Source: Spirochaetia bacterium UBA5763 | GTDB lineage: Bacteria; Spirochaetota; UBA4802; UBA5550 | Direction of reading: 5' to 3' | Length of the DNA: 64,000 bases | Assembly (NCBI GenBank): GCA_002418835.1 | Contig: DIEX01000033.1 | Location: forward strand, 255,154-319,153 | Part shown: in pieces, positions 60,851-64,000 of the stretch | Numbering within the stretch: position 1 is the first letter of the stretch | How the letters are laid out: every line of letters begins with the position of its first letter | The notes under the pieces: model-generated | Database searches by the model: none | What the model saw: the letters and a program-made list of their open reading frames with translations, nothing else | Told to the model about the DNA's origin: nothing | Position numbers and translations under genes: made by a program

Positions 60851-62698
60851 TCAAAGATTAAACTCAAGTTCCACAGTATCCCCTTCATACTGCTTAACAG
60901 GTTTAACGCTGACCTTATCAAAAACTTCCAGCATCTTCCTGTTTTGAGATAGAACTGAGGCAACAAGCTTTTTAATCCCCCTTTCACGGGCAATCTTTAT
61001 AAGATAATTTGCCATGAATGTGGCAATCCCTTTCCCCTGGTACTCTTCGTCCACAAGAAAAGCCATCTCATAAGCATCACCAGAGGGATATGCCGCATAA
61101 CGGGCCTCTGCAACAATCTTTTCAATGTTACCTGTCTGGTGCACTGCAACAACAGCGAATATTTTTTCATAGTCTACACTGAGGTACTTCTGCATGTTCT
61201 TATGAGGCATAACCTTCACATGAGTAAAGTACCTGTAATACTTGGATTCATCAGAGAATTTATAGAAAAGTCTCCTCATCATATCCTCATCCGAGGCTCT
61301 TATGGGCCTTATCTTCAACTCAAGGCCGTCCTTGAATGTCTTTACAGTTTCAACCCTTGAGGGATAATTTGCCGCAATGGATTTGTATATCTGATCAGGG
61401 TAGATATAACCCTGCTCCTTTGATCTGTTGAAAAGAGTCTCCCTGTGGTCAGGGTGAGCGATTTCAATTAGCGAAAGCGCTCTCTCCCTTACGGATTTAC
61501 CGAAAAGGGACGCAACGCCGTACTCAGTAACAACATAACGCGCGGCGCTGAGGGTTGACCTTACTCTCTCATTGTCATGGTCAAATGAGATCACTATATT
61601 GCTCCCGCCGTTCTGATCAATTGAATTGAGCGCGAATATGACCTTGCCGCTTCCGGAAAACGCTGTACCTGCCGCGAAATTGAATTTGCTTTCATAACCG
61701 GATATGAGGTCGTCTCCGGTATAGACCATTGTCCTTGCTGCTGTGATATCGATCTTCTCCACATTCATGATACTTATCATCTTCGGGATATTTTTAATAA
61801 AAAGCGGATTTGCCAGTTTAGCAACAGGATAGAATCCGAAGATCTGGTTATGATCAACATAATCATAAAGCTCCTTTGTTCCATAACAGTAGGATGTGGA
61901 GATCTGCCCGCCGCTCTCTCTCCTCCTGTCAACAGAGATAGCTCCGGCTTCAACAAGATCAAGTATCCAGTCGGATAAAACATTTGTCAGGATGCCGAGG
62001 TTCCTCTTCGCCATAAGATGAACTGCAATAGCATCAAAGAGCCTCCCTACGTGAAGAACGACCGTTGAACCGTCCTGGATAAGGTTGCTCACATGCCACC
62101 CGATTCTCTCCTGCACAGCATCATAGGGCTTTCGCTCTCTTTCAAGGAGAGGCTCATTACTCATAATGGCGTAATCAATCTGATCAACATGGATAGAAGT
62201 TTCACCGTACGTTACCGGAACATTCGGATTTACCTCGGCTATTACAATTTTCGCATTTTTAATAACTGTTGCAGCAACGTCAATGGCAACACCGAGGCTC
62301 ATAAAGCCCCTGCGGTCAGGCGGTGATGTTGAAATAACCGCAATGTCGATTTCTATGGCTTTTGTCCCGAATATATAGGGTATCTCGACGAGGTTAGCAG
62401 GTATGAAATCCTCCTTCCCCTGACACATATTTTCAGATGTAGTTTCACCGCTCCGGAATGTCTTTAACCTGTAGTTCTGCATATCGCATGCCTGCTGGTT
62501 AAAAAAGAAATCGAGTGAAAAAAGCTGAATAATTTCAAGGTCGTAATTCCTGAGCTTATCAGATGTGGTAATCTCCCGCGTAACAAGCTGGGGAATGGCA
62601 GGACCACTTGTGAGAAAAATTTTATTTCCAGGCTGAACCAGGTCAATAAAACGGTTCATATCTATAACTTTGCTGTTAAAGTTTTCTTCTCTGTACAT
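60851..62698 (-). CDS. Acetyl-CoA hydrolase/CoA-transferase fused to a GNAT domain
   Basis: A 615-aa fusion. The N-terminal part (about 1-460) is a family I acetyl-CoA hydrolase / 4-hydroxybutyrate CoA-transferase: GNKIFLTSGPAIPQLV, TSPPDRRGFMSLG, and the late TEYGVASLFGKSVRERAL. The C-terminal part (about 465-615) is a GNAT acetyltransferase (MAFLVDEEYQGKGIATFMAN, the acetyl-CoA loop). The same two-domain layout is known in several anaerobes. It may move CoA and then acetylate a target or sense acetyl-CoA; the GNAT substrate is unknown. The gene stands alone. Confidence 0.87.
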   Translation of the reverse strand: MYREENFNSKVIDMNRFIDLVQPGNKIFLTSGPAIPQLVTREITTSDKLRNYDLEIIQLFSLDFFFNQQACDMQNYRLKTFRSGETTSENMCQGKEDFIPANLVEIPYIFGTKAIEIDIAVISTSPPDRRGFMSLGVAIDVAATVIKNAKIVIAEVNPNVPVTYGETSIHVDQIDYAIMSNEPLLERERKPYDAVQERIGWHVSNLIQDGSTVVLHVGRLFDAIAVHLMAKRNLGILTNVLSDWILDLVEAGAISVDRRRESGGQISTSYCYGTKELYDYVDHNQIFGFYPVAKLANPLFIKNIPKMISIMNVEKIDITAARTMVYTGDDLISGYESKFNFAAGTAFSGSGKVIFALNSIDQNGGSNIVISFDHDNERVRSTLSAARYVVTEYGVASLFGKSVRERALSLIEIAHPDHRETLFNRSKEQGYIYPDQIYKSIAANYPSRVETVKTFKDGLELKIRPIRASDEDMMRRLFYKFSDESKYYRYFTHVKVMPHKNMQKYLSVDYEKIFAVVAVHQTGNIEKIVAEARYAAYPSGDAYEMAFLVDEEYQGKGIATFMANYLIKIARERGIKKLVASVLSQNRKMLEVFDKVSVKPVKQYEGDTVELEFNL

Positions 62699-63054
62699 TT
62701 CTTACTCCTGAAATTATTGCTTTAAATCAGATCTTTCAGATCCTCGATTAGATAGATACCACCGGTACTGATATTTTCAAGTAATATTATTTTAACTTGG
62801 AGCAGTTAACGAATTAGTTAGTCTCTGTCATTTCGAACGTATGTGAGACGACCGAAATAGAGCTGGAAGCTAATCTAAAACTAATAGTAAAAAACAGATT
62901 TCTCAGTCGCTGTCGCTTCTTCGAAATGACAGATTCGGATTATTTCAAACGTTAACCGGTATAGAGCAGACGGATAGAGATAAACATAGCATTGAGGCTC
63001 TAATCCTCCCCCGTTGCCGGAGGAAAATCGAACTGTTTTACCGTAATTGCTTTT
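62699..63054. other. Gap holding a TGTCATTTCGAA element
   Basis: About 355 bp between minus-strand genes. It contains the repeat at 62825-62932; the rest shows nothing I can assign beyond weak promoter-like AT stretches. Confidence 0.5.
62825..62932. repeat. Dispersed CTGTCATTTCGAA...ATGACAG element
   Basis: A 108-bp element bounded by a perfect 13-bp inverted repeat (CTGTCATTTCGAA and TTCGAAATGACAG). It resembles a miniature inverted-repeat element; a related copy is at 53785-53894. Confidence 0.78.
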
Positions 63055-63462
63055 TTACAGGAGATAATCCCCGTTTGCTTCAGGCTGGTAGAGAATCTCT
63101 TCAACGAGAAATGTCTTCTCTCCAGCGGGGACCTTCCACTTAACTTCATCACCGACCCTGTATCCAAGGAGTGCTATACCAATAGGCGCCAGAATTGAGA
63201 GTTTACCCTTTGATGTGTCAGCATCCTCAGGATAGACCAGTGAGAATATATAATCCTCAGACTCCTCTATATCTTTAAATCTCACTTTCGAATTCATGGT
63301 GATTACATCAGGAGGCATCTTCTCAGGTTCAATTAAAACAGCGTTTTTTAATTCCTCAGACAGCTCCCTGTACTCGCTGTCACTGCTGCCGGGTTTAATG
63401 CTTATGAGGCCTGTAAGTTTCGTGTAATCCCTGCTGTTCACGATAATTTTTTTTCTGTTCAT
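63055..63462 (-). CDS. rnk: Rnk/GreA-type nucleoside diphosphate kinase regulator
   Basis: A 135-aa protein with an N-terminal helical region (KKIIVNSRDYTKL) and a C-terminal GreA/GreB-like FKBP fold (VITMNSKVRFKDIEES, LSILAPIGIALLGYRVGDEV). This two-part layout is that of Rnk, which binds RNA polymerase and affects nucleotide metabolism. It is not a full GreA because it lacks the long coiled coil. The gene stands alone; an inverted repeat lies 18 bp upstream. Confidence 0.85.
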   Translation of the reverse strand: MNRKKIIVNSRDYTKLTGLISIKPGSSDSEYRELSEELKNAVLIEPEKMPPDVITMNSKVRFKDIEESEDYIFSLVYPEDADTSKGKLSILAPIGIALLGYRVGDEVKWKVPAGEKTFLVEEILYQPEANGDYLL

Positions 63463-63479
63463 TTTTTACTCCTAAAAAA

Positions 63480-63529
63480 AATAACACGCCCCTTCTCTCT
63501 CCATATAAAAAAAGAAAAGGCGTGTTATT
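63480..63529. repeat. Inverted repeat upstream of rnk
   Basis: AATAACACGCC at 63480-63490 and GGCGTGTTATT at 63519-63529 are exact complements with a 28-base spacer; the stem can extend with CCTT/AAGG pairs. It may be a terminator for the transcript arriving from the right or a regulatory site of rnk. Confidence 0.6.
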
Positions 63530-63621
63530 TGTATTTAATCAGACAAAATATCTGTTATATAATTTATTTATTCTTTGAAAAAAATGCAAGAACAAAGTTA
63601 CAAAAATGTGATAAAAATTAT

Positions 63622-63650
63622 AGAGTGGGGCTTTATCATTGCCCCACTCT
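63622..63650 (-). terminator. Hairpin, likely terminator
   Basis: AGAGTGGGGC and GCCCCACTCT form a perfect 10-bp stem with a 9-base loop. On the minus strand it is followed by ATAATTTTTATC. It lies downstream of the partial acyl-CoA dehydrogenase. Confidence 0.65.
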
Positions 63651-63798
63651 GAAAATAAGAGGCTTTGCTGGTTGGTGTGTCGGAGGATGTAATGAACTGA
63701 TAATCAAAAATTATCAGTGCCGGTTCATTTTTTATGAAAACATTTTCCTCTATATAAAATATTTAAATTTTTATTATCTTATAATATCAGTTAATTTG

Positions 63799-63836
63799 TA
63801 GAGGTGAAATGATTATACTCAACCATTTCACCTCTA
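63799..63836 (-). terminator. Hairpin after the acyl-CoA dehydrogenase stop
   Basis: TAGAGGTGAAATG and CATTTCACCTCTA form a perfect 13-bp stem with a 12-base loop, about 25 bp after the stop codon. The T-run after it is weak. Confidence 0.55.
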
Positions 63837-63860
63837 TTTATATGATATGGGTATCAAATA

Positions 63861-64000
63861 TCAATATGTATAAGTATACTTTCCTGCAGTAGTAAGATAT
63901 TTTCCGATAACCATTCTCTGAACCTGAACAGTTCCTTCAAAAATCTGCATAATCTTTGCGTCTCTCATGAACTTCTCAACAGGATACTCTTTAACATAAC
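63861..64000 (-). CDS. Acyl-CoA dehydrogenase, C-terminal end (runs off window)
   Basis: Only the last 46 codons are visible, ending at the TGA at 63861-63863. The stretch AKIMQIFEGTVQVQRMVIGK is the typical end of acyl-CoA dehydrogenases and keeps the catalytic glutamate (FEGT), unlike the operon enzyme at 42.8-43.9 kb. It oxidises an acyl-CoA and passes electrons to ETF. The rest of the gene lies to the right of the window. Confidence 0.85.
   Translation of the reverse strand, partial: YVKEYPVEKFMRDAKIMQIFEGTVQVQRMVIGKYLTTAGKYTYTY

Larger units (their letters stand above)
63463..63860. other. Gap with three inverted repeats
   Basis: About 400 bp between the partial acyl-CoA dehydrogenase and rnk. 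It contains hairpins at 63799-63836, 63622-63650 and 63480-63529, all usable as terminators for the dehydrogenase transcript. A 90-codon frame here (63529-63801) is not believed. Confidence 0.55.

Noticed and set aside
63529..63801. 90-codon frame near the right end
   Set aside because: Runs through two terminator hairpins and has no coding character.
1..64000. CRISPR array, prophage or insertion sequence
   Set aside because: No regularly spaced repeats, cas, integrase, transposase or phage structural genes were seen.

Overview
The window reads as chromosomal DNA of a Gram-negative, probably anaerobic or facultative bacterium of moderate-to-low GC. Supporting signs are Tat-exported formate dehydrogenase, lipoprotein and outer-membrane-protein signals, sigma-54 control, a tungsten/molybdenum aldehyde oxidoreductase and Fix/ETF electron-transfer genes. 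Many WG repeats, chemotaxis genes and TPR/cyclic-nucleotide proteins would suit a spirochaete-like organism, but I cannot fix the phylum from sequence alone. There is no phage, integrase, CRISPR array or intact insertion sequence.

Left part (1-13 kb): the N-terminal part of a class I adenylate cyclase; an unknown protein; a crotonase; an 830-bp AT-rich gap with a cluster of DnaA-box-like sites; DUF554; a perfect 48-bp palindrome; then a minus-strand run coaX-selB-[restriction endonuclease/methyltransferase]-selA. The restriction-modification pair is AT-rich and sits between selB and selA. The methyltransferase carries a C-terminal staphylococcal-nuclease-like domain. An ACT-domain protein and UPF0210 follow.

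Middle part (13-33 kb): two tandem hybrid histidine kinases, tRNA-Sec (UCA), prmC-prfA, tRNA-Arg (CCU), two cyclic-nucleotide-binding proteins, an amidohydrolase, a LysM/M23 protein, NikR, a methyltransferase, an SH3 lipoprotein and a periplasmic formate dehydrogenase. The catalytic subunit of that dehydrogenase contains an in-frame UGA (Sec187). With selA, selB and tRNA-Sec, the window holds both the selenocysteine machinery (except selD) and one client protein. An HD-type (p)ppGpp hydrolase, an AI-2E family transporter and a newly called 54-aa gene follow.

Right part (33-64 kb): AOR plus a class II aldolase-like protein, an MCP, an outer-membrane protein, and a long minus-strand acyl-CoA operon (etfB-etfA-fixC-fixX-acyl-CoA dehydrogenase-SDR-SDR-crotonase, then a further SDR). 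A divergent sigma-54 activator faces this operon, and a good -24/-12 promoter lies in the shared gap. Several catalytic residues of the acyl-CoA dehydrogenase and crotonase are non-canonical, so the substrate may not be an ordinary fatty acid. Beyond this lie a WG-repeat protein, two Nudix hydrolases, a PlsC-alpha/beta hydrolase fusion, exported small proteins, an acyl-CoA synthetase, a CoA-transferase/GNAT fusion, Rnk and the end of another acyl-CoA dehydrogenase. At least six short elements ending in TGTCAT/ATGACA are scattered through intergenic gaps across the window.
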